NCBI GenBank assembly: GCA_913057215.1 | Contig: CAJXNQ010000004.1 | Location: 1 to 64,000 of the forward strand | Direction: 5' to 3' | DNA: 64,000 bases | Origin: an uncultured Gammaproteobacteria bacterium | GTDB taxonomy: Bacteria > Pseudomonadota > Gammaproteobacteria > Pseudomonadales > Litorivicinaceae | Shown here: one piece after another, positions 39,804 through 47,453 of the stretch | Layout: the number at the start of each line of letters is the position of its first letter | Numbering within the stretch: the first letter of the stretch is position 1 | Program-made: the position numbers and the translations under genes | The notes under the pieces: model-generated | Database searches by the model: none | The model's input: only the letters and a program-made list of their open reading frames with translations | What the model was told of the DNA's origin: nothing

Positions 39804-40822
39804 TGAATCCATTGCCGACAGACCACCCCCAAGTTCCAACGCCCAAAGTTGGCGTGTGTTTAATCAACCTCGGGACGCCCGATGCGCTCGATTACTGGTC
39901 GATGCGCCGCTATCTCGGCGAGTTTTTGAGTGATCAGCGTGTTGTGGAGTTACCCAAAATTCTCTGGCAGATCATTTTGCAAGGACCGATTTTGACCTTT
40001 CGGCCCAAAAAATCTGCGGCTGCCTATCGGCAGATTTGGAACACAGAACTGGATGAATCGCCGCTTCGAACTTTCACGCGCGAGCAGACTGAGCAACTGC
40101 GAACGCGGCTGGGTGAGGAGGTACGGGTCGAGTTTGCAATGCGATATGGCAATCCATCCATTCCCTCAGTACTGGAAGAAATGTTTGCCGATGGGTGCTG
40201 GAAGATTTTGTGTGTACCGCTGTATCCACAATATGCCTCAAGTACGACTGGATCTGTGGTCGATAAGATCGGCGACACACTCAAAGCCATGCGTTGGCAG
40301 CCGACGATTCGGGTGTCACCCCCGTTTTATGACGACCCTGTCTACATCGCGCAATTGGCCTCGTCAGTCCGGCGACAACTTGCTGAGCTTGAGAATGAGC
40401 CAGAGATTCTCGTGGCGAGCTTCCATGGGGTTCCAAAAGAGTATCTGTTAAAGGGTGACCCCTATCACTGTCAGTGCCAAAAAGCCGCTCGATTGCTGCG
40501 TGAGGCGCTGGGATGGCCGGAAGAGCGGTTTCGTGTTGCCTTTCAATCGCGTTTTGGGCCCAAGGAGTGGTTAAAGCCCTATGCCGATGAACTCATTGAG
40601 GAACTCGGACAGTCTGGTGTCAAACACGTTGCCGTCGTCAGTCCTGCGTTTTTCTCTGATTGTGTGGAAACACTTGAGGAAATTGCCATCGGATTGGAGG
40701 AGACCTTCCAAGAGGCCGGTGGCGAGTCCTTGGTATCCTTGAAGTGTTTGAACGCATCCGATGAAGGGATGGCCGTCATTGAACACATCGTGCATCAAGA
40801 GCTCGCCGGCTGGGTGGAGTGA
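39803..40822 (+). CDS. hemH: Ferrochelatase
   Basis: HemH inserts iron into protoporphyrin IX, the last step of classical heme synthesis. The 339-residue protein has VCLINLGTPDAL near the N-terminus, the catalytic His in ASFHGVPKEYLLKGDPYHCQC, FQSRFGPKEWLKPY and SPAFFSDCVETLEEI with the active-site Glu. Its presence indicates the protoporphyrin-dependent heme route; hemA is elsewhere in the window. The stop overlaps the azlC GTG by 4 bases. Confidence 0.97.
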   Translation: MNPLPTDHPQVPTPKVGVCLINLGTPDALDYWSMRRYLGEFLSDQRVVELPKILWQIILQGPILTFRPKKSAAAYRQIWNTELDESPLRTFTREQTEQLRTRLGEEVRVEFAMRYGNPSIPSVLEEMFADGCWKILCVPLYPQYASSTTGSVVDKIGDTLKAMRWQPTIRVSPPFYDDPVYIAQLASSVRRQLAELENEPEILVASFHGVPKEYLLKGDPYHCQCQKAARLLREALGWPEERFRVAFQSRFGPKEWLKPYADELIEELGQSGVKHVAVVSPAFFSDCVETLEEIAIGLEETFQEAGGESLVSLKCLNASDEGMAVIEHIVHQELAGWVE

Positions 40823-41505
40823 TTAGGAATCGAGCGCCTGTTACACGTGCGCTGATCGATTCAGTCCCGGTCGCGTTTGGTTACATTCCGCTGGGCGCAG
40901 CCTTCGGCCTGCTGTTTGCCGATCTCGGCTATACATGGATACTCGCTCCGTTCGCGGCATTGATTATCTTTGCCGGTTCTGCACAGTTCTTGGCAGTTGG
41001 ATTGCTGGCTGCCGGTGCTGGATATCTTGAGGCCTTTGTCGCCACTCTTGTGCTGAATGCCAGGCACCTGTTTTACGGCCTGTCTGTGCTAGACCGCTAT
41101 CCGGTACGAGGGCTTGCGCGTTGGTATTTGATGTTTGGCTTAACCGACGAGACCTACTCGCTGGTCACGACGAAGCCGGTGCCTGAGCCGGCAGACCGCG
41201 TGCCCTACTATGTCGCACTGACAGCTCTCAATCAAAGCTATTGGATTCTCGGCTGCACCCTCGGTGCGTCAATGCAGTCGTTGTTTCAGCTGAATGCCGA
41301 AGGATTTGAGTTTGCGTTGGTTGCGTTGTTTGTCGTACTACTTCTTGAACAGATGAAAACCATGGACGTGCAATGGCCGCTGCTGGTGGCGCTCGTTGCA
41401 TCCATGGGGACTTATGCGCTCTTGGAATCTCAGTTTTTGGTCATGGCCATTACACTGTGTGTGGCGACCCTTGGCCTTTGGTATGCGCGTACTGCCGATG
41501 GATAA
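40819..41505 (+). CDS. azlC: AzlC family branched-chain amino acid exporter, large subunit
   Basis: AzlC with AzlD forms a two-component exporter for branched-chain amino acids and analogues (in E. coli, YgaZH for valine). The 228-residue protein has about six membrane helices; FGYIPLGAAFGLLFADLGYTW, FAGSAQFLAVGLL and LVLNARHLFYGLS are the family hallmarks. The start is GTG overlapping the hemH stop. The azlD gene follows with an 8-base overlap. Substrate is inferred from the family. Confidence 0.93.
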   Translation: MIRNRAPVTRALIDSVPVAFGYIPLGAAFGLLFADLGYTWILAPFAALIIFAGSAQFLAVGLLAAGAGYLEAFVATLVLNARHLFYGLSVLDRYPVRGLARWYLMFGLTDETYSLVTTKPVPEPADRVPYYVALTALNQSYWILGCTLGASMQSLFQLNAEGFEFALVALFVVLLLEQMKTMDVQWPLLVALVASMGTYALLESQFLVMAITLCVATLGLWYARTADG

Positions 41506-41827
41506 CCAGTACGTTATAACGCTGTTCGTAGTCATGGCTATGGCAACCTTTATCACTCGAGCCGCCCCCTTTGTGCTACTCGGACGTTTTGCATCGCATC
41601 CGTTTTTGGCAGCAATCAGCCAGTTATTTCCAGCCATGATCATGATGGTCTTGGTGTTTTTTTCATTGGTGACACTCGAATACGCAGGTCATATTGAGCG
41701 GTATGTGCTCGCAATCGGAGCGCTCTGTTGGACCGTCTTGATTCACCGGATGATGGGGCAGGCTTTGATCAGCATCCTGACAGGAACAGCTGTCTATGTT
41801 GTGGGCATTCAATGGTTCGGGTTGTAA
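41498..41827 (+). CDS. azlD: AzlD family branched-chain amino acid exporter, small subunit
   Basis: The 109-residue protein has three to four membrane helices and the family segment ATFITRAAPFVLLGRF, followed by FPAMIMMVLVFFSL and the C-terminal helices. The ATG at 41498 overlaps the end of azlC; an upstream in-frame reading from 41396 would lie within azlC. It would form the exporter with AzlC. A 28-base gap separates it from the chalcone-isomerase-like gene. Confidence 0.92.
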   Translation: MDNQYVITLFVVMAMATFITRAAPFVLLGRFASHPFLAAISQLFPAMIMMVLVFFSLVTLEYAGHIERYVLAIGALCWTVLIHRMMGQALISILTGTAVYVVGIQWFGL

Positions 41828-41855
41828 ATTGACAGGGCATAGCCATGTTTGAGGC

Positions 41856-42398
41856 ATGTATTGGAATCATGTGTTCTCGCCGCGCGCACTTCTTGTCGGT
41901 CTCGCCCTCGTCCTGAGTAGCGTGCCCATGGCTCGCGCGCTGCCACCAGTGCCTTTATCGTTTGCGCACCCGGAGTTGGTCGGCGAGGGGCGACTTCAGG
42001 TTCTATTTTGGGATGTCTATGATGCGCGTCTCTACGCAGAGGCCGGTCAATATCGCATGAATCAGCCCTTTGCGCTTTCAATGACCTATCTGCGAGACGT
42101 CAGTGCATCACGGATTGTCGAGAGCTCGCTGGATGCGCTTCGCAGCCAAGGTGCTGATGAAACCACCTTGACCGGTTGGCGTGAAACCCTTGGATCAATT
42201 TTTGAGGACGTGTCCTCTGGCGACACCCTGACTGGTGTGTATCAAGCCGACGGCACGGCGGTGCTCTATCAAAATGCCCGGGTTCTTGGACGCCTGTCCG
42301 ATGCACGATTAAGTCGTGGTTTTTTTGATATTTGGCTGGGTGAGGAGACACCTGAACCCACGCTTCGCAGACAACTATTGGGAGTGTATGCGCAATGA
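41856..42398 (+). CDS. Chalcone isomerase-like periplasmic protein
   Basis: The 180 residues have a signal peptide (about 1-29, ending ARA) and one chalcone-isomerase-like domain (Chalcone_3 type): LVGEGRLQVLFWDVYDARLYAE, FALSMTYLRDVSASRIV, and a C-terminal DIWLGEETPEPTLRRQLLG. Bacterial members are not known to isomerise flavonoids; plant relatives include fatty-acid-binding forms, so a lipid ligand is plausible. Together with a DUF3833 lipoprotein (4-base overlap) it resembles part of a larger cluster in Vibrio, Shewanella and Pseudomonas that also carries a cyclopropane-synthase-like methyltransferase, FAD oxidoreductase and DUF1365 genes, none seen here. Confidence 0.85.
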   Translation: MYWNHVFSPRALLVGLALVLSSVPMARALPPVPLSFAHPELVGEGRLQVLFWDVYDARLYAEAGQYRMNQPFALSMTYLRDVSASRIVESSLDALRSQGADETTLTGWRETLGSIFEDVSSGDTLTGVYQADGTAVLYQNARVLGRLSDARLSRGFFDIWLGEETPEPTLRRQLLGVYAQ

Positions 42399-42928
42399 TT
42401 CGGCAAGGATTAATACTGGGATTGATGCTGTGGCTTGCGGGCTGTGCAACAGCGATTGATGGTGCGCGTTATCAGGCGACGGAGCCGGCCTTTGATTTGT
42501 TTGAATTTTTCGATGGATCTGTCAAAGCTTGGGGCCTTGTTCAGGGCCGAGATGGCGAGCTGATCCAACGTTTCGAAGTGGCGATCGAGGGATCCATCGA
42601 GGGGGATCAACTGACACTGGATGAAACCTTCACCTATGGGTTCGGCGAAGGCGTTGAGTCACGTGTTTGGACCATCACGCGGCGCGCAGATGGCAGCTAC
42701 AGTGGGCGTGCTGGCGATGTGTCAGGAGAGGCGCGAGGTCGCTCCTATGGCAACGCATTTCACTGGCAATACGCCATGGATATCCCGGTGCGTGGGCAAA
42801 TGCTTGAAGTGAAGTTCTCAGACTGGTTTTGGGCGCTGGATGAACAACGACTGATGAATCGCTCATATTTGCAAAAATTCGGGTTTGATGTGGCCGAAGT
42901 GACGATCTTTATGGAGCGTCAAGAATAG
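42395..42928 (+). CDS. DUF3833 family lipoprotein
   Basis: The 177-residue protein has a lipoprotein signal with lipobox LAGC (Cys near 17), then a domain I recognise as DUF3833: FDLFEFFDGSVKAWGLVQGRDG, DETFTYGFGEGVESRVW, RSYGNAFHWQYAMDIPV and DWFWALDEQRLMNRSY. The beta-rich pattern suggests a small barrel or lipocalin-like fold, which is inference. Function unknown. It starts within the stop of the chalcone-isomerase-like gene, so they are probably partners, and it faces btaB across a hairpin. Confidence 0.87.
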   Translation: MIRQGLILGLMLWLAGCATAIDGARYQATEPAFDLFEFFDGSVKAWGLVQGRDGELIQRFEVAIEGSIEGDQLTLDETFTYGFGEGVESRVWTITRRADGSYSGRAGDVSGEARGRSYGNAFHWQYAMDIPVRGQMLEVKFSDWFWALDEQRLMNRSYLQKFGFDVAEVTIFMERQE

Positions 42929-42948
42929 GCAACGCATGCGGTGTTATT

Positions 42949-42965
42949 GGTGCGCAGTGCGCACC
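42949..42965. terminator. Hairpin between DUF3833 and btaB, possible bidirectional terminator
   Basis: GGTGCGC-AGT-GCGCACC is a perfect 7-bp, GC-rich stem with a 3-base loop, filling the 37-base gap between two convergent genes and abutting the btaB stop. No T-run follows immediately on either strand, so termination would be weak or factor-assisted; it may instead protect the RNA 3' ends. Confidence 0.45.
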
Positions 42966-43625
42966 CTATGCATCCTGTTTTGCACTGATCTCAATCAACC
43001 AGGTGTAATCACGATACAGGGACTGAACCTGAACGGGCCGATGATCGAGCGAAGCTTCTGATTCGATGATGTCAATCAGGCGTGGATCTGGATGGACGTG
43101 AAACCACCTAAGCCACACCCCAAGACAGGTTTTTGCCCACTTGGGTAGCCGCTCTTGCTGCCCGAAATCGACGACATGCAGACTGCCCGTATCCTGTGTC
43201 AATCGCAGACCGTGTTGAAGCGCGCGCTGCCATTCTGGAATCATCGAGAGGGAAAACGAGAAGAACACCCGATCAAATCGACTCTGACCGAACAGTGACC
43301 CGGGGTCGAAATCACGCGCGTCAGCCTGTGCCAACTGAACGTGGGCTTTTAAGCCTGCACGCGTGATCTGTTGGTTCGCGGTGTCTAGCATGGCATGTGA
43401 GATGTCAACACCGTACAGATGAACGTTTGGATATGCGGCCGCCGTTTGGATGAGGTTACGTCCAGTCCCGCATCCGATCTCGAGAATATGCATATCATCG
43501 GATGGGTTGAGCGCATCAATGAGCCGATCACGGCCAAGCAGATAGAATTTGCGCGATGCATCATAGATGTGTCGTTGGTATCGATACACATCATCCATCA
43601 ATGCTCCGTGATCTGAGGCGGTCAT
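42966..43625 (-). CDS. btaB: Betaine-lipid N-methyltransferase (BtaB-like)
   Basis: BtaB adds three methyl groups to diacylglyceryl-homoserine to give the phosphorus-free lipid DGTS. The 219-residue protein is a class I SAM methyltransferase with LEIGCGTGRNLIQ (about 48-60), VDISHAML, and a later FFSFSLSMIPEW. The N-terminal MDDVYRYQRHIYDASRKFYL is typical of bacterial BtaB. It starts in the btaA stop (ATGA), so the products should be made together. Family assignment is from sequence; the product is inferred from pairing with btaA. Confidence 0.88.
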   Translation of the reverse strand: MTASDHGALMDDVYRYQRHIYDASRKFYLLGRDRLIDALNPSDDMHILEIGCGTGRNLIQTAAAYPNVHLYGVDISHAMLDTANQQITRAGLKAHVQLAQADARDFDPGSLFGQSRFDRVFFSFSLSMIPEWQRALQHGLRLTQDTGSLHVVDFGQQERLPKWAKTCLGVWLRWFHVHPDPRLIDIIESEASLDHRPVQVQSLYRDYTWLIEISAKQDA

Positions 43626-44872
43626 GCGGTCTTTGTAAACTCATACACATGTACGCCGCCATAGATCGCCGAGCGGTCCGTGGCGGTGGCATGTTTCGAT
43701 GTCTCTTCCAAGTAAGTCCATTGGTCAAGCAAGCCTTGATCGAGACGTCCGGGTAATAGGGAGTCCAGGTCTGCTGTTCGAAAAACAACACGGGCACCAG
43801 GCTTTGCTGTGCGCGTCACTTCCGTCCAAAGGGCATTGAGTTGTTCGTCCTTCATCCAGTCCTGTGCGTCTAAAAAAGCAAACGCATCGAAAGATGCATC
43901 TGGGTTCTCTGCCAGCACTGACGTCAGCGAACCGTTGATCGCAGTGATCCGCTCTGCGCGAGCTTTCAGTTGTTCGAAATGTTGTTTCTGCAGGTATGGA
44001 GGCAGAGAGCCGGCATCTCCATCCGATAAGTAGCGCCGGCCGATTGCTTGCTGCGCAAAGTAATTGTCTTGCATTGGGAAATCGCACAATAGTTTTCGCA
44101 GCCGTTCGCGCAACACGATCAACATCTGGCCATCTGCAGAGGAGGCAAGCGAGTCATACTGTTGCGGTGGAATACCGAGACCAAACAAAGACGCCTTTTG
44201 TTTCGTGATCCAGCGCACCAAAGGTCGCTCGAACATGGGTGCAACCTGCGTGTCAAAATATGCGGTTTGTTCTTCAATCGTGCGCATTGCCAGGAGTGGC
44301 TTTAAATCCACTTTTAATCGTTTGGCCAGAAAGTGCGCAATGCCAATAAATCGGCCGAGGAGCCCATAGCGGTAGACATTTTTTTCGAAAAGTCGGATGC
44401 GTTTCCGCTTCAAAAGCCCTTTGTGATTCCAATACGCCTGCGACTCCGGTGGCAGGTGCGGATGGATGTAACGTTGATAGAGAATCCGATTCTCTTTTGA
44501 ATCGGCTTTTCCAAAAAATTGAAAATAACTGTGGTGGTCAGGACAACCGATCAGTCCGGCGATCTTCAGTTTGAGTAGATGAATGTGATGTCGATTCAGA
44601 TCCACCGCAACCACTTCAGATGGATCGGCTGTGAGATATGACAATGCGTTACAGCCGCCTGAACTGATGGTGAGCATGCGAGCGCCCGGAGCTCGTGCAA
44701 AGGCTACGAGATCTGCTTCAGGATCTTCCCAGATTTGGGGGTACACCAAGCCACTGAACAAAGTGGTAAATAATCTCTCGGATACCCATGAAGCACTGAG
44801 TTTTTGGTTCTGGTGTGCAGCCTGGCTCAGCCCTTGACGAGTCTTCTTAGTCTCGATGCGTTCTCTAATCAT
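43622..44872 (-). CDS. btaA: S-adenosylmethionine:diacylglycerol 3-amino-3-carboxypropyltransferase (BtaA)
   Basis: BtaA transfers the aminocarboxypropyl part of SAM to diacylglycerol, the first step to betaine lipids. The 416 residues match the DUF3419/BtaA family: LFSGLVYPQIWEDPEADL, MLTISSGGCNALSYL (SAM site), VVAVDLNRHHIHLLKLK, and the C-terminal ARVVFRTADLDSLLPGRL. Such genes allow bacteria to replace phospholipids when phosphate is scarce. I see no Pho box upstream and no strong promoter; the gene may be read from the tRNA-Met side. btaB follows with a 4-base overlap. Confidence 0.9.
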   Translation of the reverse strand: MIRERIETKKTRQGLSQAAHQNQKLSASWVSERLFTTLFSGLVYPQIWEDPEADLVAFARAPGARMLTISSGGCNALSYLTADPSEVVAVDLNRHHIHLLKLKIAGLIGCPDHHSYFQFFGKADSKENRILYQRYIHPHLPPESQAYWNHKGLLKRKRIRLFEKNVYRYGLLGRFIGIAHFLAKRLKVDLKPLLAMRTIEEQTAYFDTQVAPMFERPLVRWITKQKASLFGLGIPPQQYDSLASSADGQMLIVLRERLRKLLCDFPMQDNYFAQQAIGRRYLSDGDAGSLPPYLQKQHFEQLKARAERITAINGSLTSVLAENPDASFDAFAFLDAQDWMKDEQLNALWTEVTRTAKPGARVVFRTADLDSLLPGRLDQGLLDQWTYLEETSKHATATDRSAIYGGVHVYEFTKTA

Positions 44873-44900
44873 TCAGGCTTTTTATCATCGAATGGGCGTC

Positions 44901-44941
44901 AAAAGCGAGCGAAAAGTCGACTGCATTCAGATGCGCGCTCG
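44901..44941 (-). terminator. Terminator-like structure between tRNA-Met and btaA
   Basis: On the minus strand CGAGCG and CGCTCG (44941-44936 and 44911-44906) enclose a 24-base loop that itself contains GCAT...ATGC, and are followed by CTTTT. The stem is short and the T-run has only four bases, so it would be a leaky terminator at best. Confidence 0.3.
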
Positions 44942-44954
44942 ATCGATGGGAAAA

Positions 44955-45031
44955 TGGTGGCTATGGCGGGACTTGAACCTGCGACCCCAGCATTATGAGT
45001 GCTGTGCTCTAACCAGCTGAGCTACATAGCC
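44955..45031 (-). tRNA. tRNA-Met (CAT anticodon, elongator type)
   Basis: A 77-base cloverleaf with encoded CCA end: acceptor GGCTATG/CATAGCC with discriminator A, D-arm AGCTCAGCTGGTTAGAGC, anticodon loop CTCATAA (anticodon at 44997-44995) and T-arm GCAGGTTCAAGTCCCGC. The GGCTAnG acceptor and general sequence match elongator tRNA-Met; the first base pair G-C rules out the initiator. A tRNA-Ile2 with lysidine at the wobble shares the CAT anticodon but has a different body. Confidence 0.93.
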
Positions 45032-45047
45032 TCCGAGAGAGGCGCGA

Positions 45048-45076
45048 AAGATACTGAAGTTTCGCACCCAAGTCAA
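45048..45076 (-). promoter_or_regulatory. Sigma-70 promoter for tRNA-Met
   Basis: On the minus strand TTGACT (45076-45071) and TATCTT (45053-45048) are exactly 17 bases apart, overlapping the ychF-tRNA gap. After the -10 comes a GC-rich discriminator (CGCGCC), typical of stable-RNA promoters repressed by ppGpp and DksA. The tRNA begins 17 bases after the -10. Confidence 0.75.
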
Positions 45077-45079
45077 AGC

Positions 45080-46171
45080 TTAGACATTGAAGCGGAAGTG
45101 CACGACATCGCCATCTTTGCAGACATACTCTTTGCCCTCAAGGCGCCATTTTCCGGCATCTTTTGCACCCTGCTCGCCACCAAGAGCAATGTAATCGTCA
45201 AAGCCGATGACTTCGGCGCGAATGAACCCTTTTTCAAAGTCTGTATGGATCTTGCCGGCCGCTTGCGGGGCTGTTGCACCAACGGGGATGGTCCAAGCTC
45301 GCACCTCTTTAGGGCCCGCGGTGAAGTAGGTGTGTAAGCCAAGAAGCTGATAACCGGCTCGAATGACTCGATCAAGGCCGGCTTCTTGAAGTCCAAGTTC
45401 TTCAAGGAATTCGGCTTTCTCATCATCTTCAAGTTCTGCAATTTCGGATTCGATTTTATTACAGATTGGAACCACTTCAGCACCTTCGTCGGCTGCAATT
45501 TCTTCGACTGTCTTCAACCATGGATTGTTCTCGAAACCGTCTTCTGCGACGTTGGCGATGTAGAGCGTCGGCTTTGCAGTCAGCAGATGGAGGCTTTGGA
45601 TCACCTGTTGCTCTTCAGGGGACAGGTCAATCGAGCGGACTGGCTTCCCTTCATTCAGGACAGGTAATAGTTTTTCCGCAACTGAAAGGATTGCTTTTGC
45701 ATCCCGATCCCCACCTTTCGCCTGTTTCTGCGCTTTTTGTACCTGCTTCTCAACTGACTCAAGATCCGCCAAAGCAAGCTCTGTGTTGATCACTTCAATA
45801 TCCGATGCAGGATCCACCTTCCCCTCAACATGCACGATGTTTTCATCATCAAAACAACGGACGACATGCGCAATCGCATCGGTTTCTCGGATGTTGGCCA
45901 GGAATTGATTGCCAAGCCCTTCACCTTTCGAGGCACCTGCAACCAGGCCGGCGATGTCAACGAATTCCATGGTTGTCGGAATCACACGCTCTGGATTGAC
46001 GATTGCGGCCAATTGGTCGACGCGTGGATCGGGGATCGGCACTACCCCTGCATTCGGCTCGATCGTGCAAAACGGGAAATTTTGCGCCTCAATGCCCGCC
46101 TTCGTAAGCGCGTTGAATAATGTTGATTTGCCCACGTTTGGCAGGCCAACAATGCCACATTGAAACCCCAT
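45080..46171 (-). CDS. ychF: Redox-regulated ATPase YchF (Obg-like)
   Basis: YchF is a ribosome-associated P-loop protein of the Obg family that prefers ATP. The 363 residues have the G1 loop [15 protein letters not shown] (8-22), G2/G3 with [17 protein letters not shown], the NVAEDGF form in place of NKxD, a coiled-coil insertion (about 130-155) and the C-terminal TGS domain ([23 protein letters not shown]). It follows pth by 12 bases, the usual pairing, and ends 48 bases before the tRNA-Met gene. Confidence 0.97.
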   Translation of the reverse strand: MGFQCGIVGLPNVGKSTLFNALTKAGIEAQNFPFCTIEPNAGVVPIPDPRVDQLAAIVNPERVIPTTMEFVDIAGLVAGASKGEGLGNQFLANIRETDAIAHVVRCFDDENIVHVEGKVDPASDIEVINTELALADLESVEKQVQKAQKQAKGGDRDAKAILSVAEKLLPVLNEGKPVRSIDLSPEEQQVIQSLHLLTAKPTLYIANVAEDGFENNPWLKTVEEIAADEGAEVVPICNKIESEIAELEDDEKAEFLEELGLQEAGLDRVIRAGYQLLGLHTYFTAGPKEVRAWTIPVGATAPQAAGKIHTDFEKGFIRAEVIGFDDYIALGGEQGAKDAGKWRLEGKEYVCKDGDVVHFRFNV

Positions 46172-46183
46172 GGCAGAAACTCC

Positions 46184-46756
46184 TTACCGTTGATGCAATG
46201 CGTTCATGGGAGCATCCCATGCGCCTGCCAAAATATCTGGAAAATACGACAAGGTGGCATCAATCCCGTCATCGATATGCTGCCGAGCATCTGTCGGTGG
46301 CTTACTCAGTACATAATTGTGTACTTGAGATTTATGGCCGGGATGTCCGATACCCACCCGGATACGGGCATAGTCAGGCCCAAATACACGATGTAGGTCG
46401 CGAAGACCATTGTGTCCACCGTGTCCGCCGCCGCGTTTCAGTCGGATTTGGCCTGCCTCAATGTCGAGCTCGTCGTGGACAATCAAAATCTGCTCGACAT
46501 CCACTTTGTAGAATTGGGCCAGGGCGAGTGCACTTTGCCCGGACCGATTCATATAGGTCATGGGCTTCAACAAGAACAGGTGATGCACGCCAAGTGCCCC
46601 TTTGGCCAGTTGCCCAAAGAATTTAGATTCTGCTTTGAATTCGAGATTTAACTGGTCGGCAAGTCGATCTAACAGCCAAAACCCGGCATTGTGCCGGGTT
46701 TCTGCGTATTCTGATCCGGGGTTCCCCAGACCAATCAACAAGCGAAAAGCGCTCAC
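46184..46756 (-). CDS. pth: Peptidyl-tRNA hydrolase
   Basis: Pth frees tRNA from stalled peptidyl-tRNA. The 190-residue protein contains LLIGLGNPGSEYAETRHNAGF with the catalytic His (near 21) and Asn, LLKPMTYMNRSGQ, IVHDELDIEAGQIRLKRGGGHGGHNGLRD and the VRVGIGHPG motif (here IRVGIGHPGHK). Full length. It begins with GTG overlapping the bL25 stop (GTGA) and precedes ychF. Confidence 0.97.
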   Translation of the reverse strand: MSAFRLLIGLGNPGSEYAETRHNAGFWLLDRLADQLNLEFKAESKFFGQLAKGALGVHHLFLLKPMTYMNRSGQSALALAQFYKVDVEQILIVHDELDIEAGQIRLKRGGGHGGHNGLRDLHRVFGPDYARIRVGIGHPGHKSQVHNYVLSKPPTDARQHIDDGIDATLSYFPDILAGAWDAPMNALHQR

Positions 46757-47382
46757 GCGTCGTCGCTGGCCTCACCTTCTTCAGACGCGTCCGAATCCGT
46801 GCTGGCTCCCTTCGCTTTGTGGATGCTGGCCAATGGCAAATCAGATCCATGTGAAAGCGCAAGGAAGGTCACACCCTTCGGTGCCTTAATGTCGGATAGG
46901 TGAATCACCTGATCGATTTCTGCATCGGCCAAATCGACCTCAATGTATTCCGGGAGATCGCCTGGTGAGCAACTGACTTCCACTTCAACCGCATCATGGT
47001 GAATTACGCCGCCTTGCAATTTCACACCCTTACAGGTGGCTTCATTGACGAAGTGTAGCGGAACATGAACTTTCAGCGTCGTGTCTTTCGAGGCGCGCTG
47101 GAAGTCAGCGTGCAAGACAATCGGCTTGGCCGGATGACGCTGTAGAGCCTTCAAGATGACAGGTTCGTCCTTGCCATCAATTTCAAGCGTAATCACGGAC
47201 GAGTAAAACGCTTCTTCTTCAAGCGCGCGCTTTAAGTCCTTATGAGCAACTTGAATCGACTTCGGTTCAGTTTTGCCACCGTATACGATTGCAGGAACTA
47301 AACCCTCTAGTCGACGCAGGCGGCGGCTCGAACCTTTCCCTGCTTCTTCGCGCACTGAGGCGCTTAAGCGAAAGTCAGACAT
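46753..47382 (-). CDS. rplY: Large ribosomal subunit protein bL25 (CTC form)
   Basis: bL25 binds 5S rRNA. The 209-residue protein is the long, two-domain CTC type: an N-terminal 5S-binding domain (about 1-95; GKGSSRRLRRLEGLVPAIVYGGK) and a C-terminal beta-domain (VPLHFVNEATCKGVKLQGG), with an acidic tail rich in Ser, Asp and Glu. The start has AAGGAG 6 bases upstream. It follows prs and overlaps pth. A small hairpin lies in the 71-base gap upstream. Confidence 0.96.
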   Translation of the reverse strand: MSDFRLSASVREEAGKGSSRRLRRLEGLVPAIVYGGKTEPKSIQVAHKDLKRALEEEAFYSSVITLEIDGKDEPVILKALQRHPAKPIVLHADFQRASKDTTLKVHVPLHFVNEATCKGVKLQGGVIHHDAVEVEVSCSPGDLPEYIEVDLADAEIDQVIHLSDIKAPKGVTFLALSHGSDLPLASIHKAKGASTDSDASEEGEASDDA

Positions 47383-47431
47383 TGTCTTCTCCTTACATGT
47401 CTGAGCCCAGCCTCGACCAACTGGACTCGAA

Positions 47432-47445
47432 GGTGCAAATGCACC
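47432..47445. other. Small hairpin in the prs-rplY gap
   Basis: GGTGC-AAAT-GCACC lies 8 bases after the prs stop on the minus strand, without a following T-run. It is the only structure I see in the 71-base gap and could tune expression of rplY relative to prs; it could also be chance. Confidence 0.3.
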
Positions 47446-47453
47446 GATATCAG

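Noticed and set aside
44873-44954. Pho box or phosphate-responsive promoter ahead of btaA
   Set aside because: I looked for CTGTCAT-type direct repeats and found none; a TTGACG there has no -10 at workable spacing.
47432-47445. Rho-independent terminator after prs
   Set aside because: The hairpin is only 5 bp and is followed by mixed sequence, not a T-run; kept only as a small structure.
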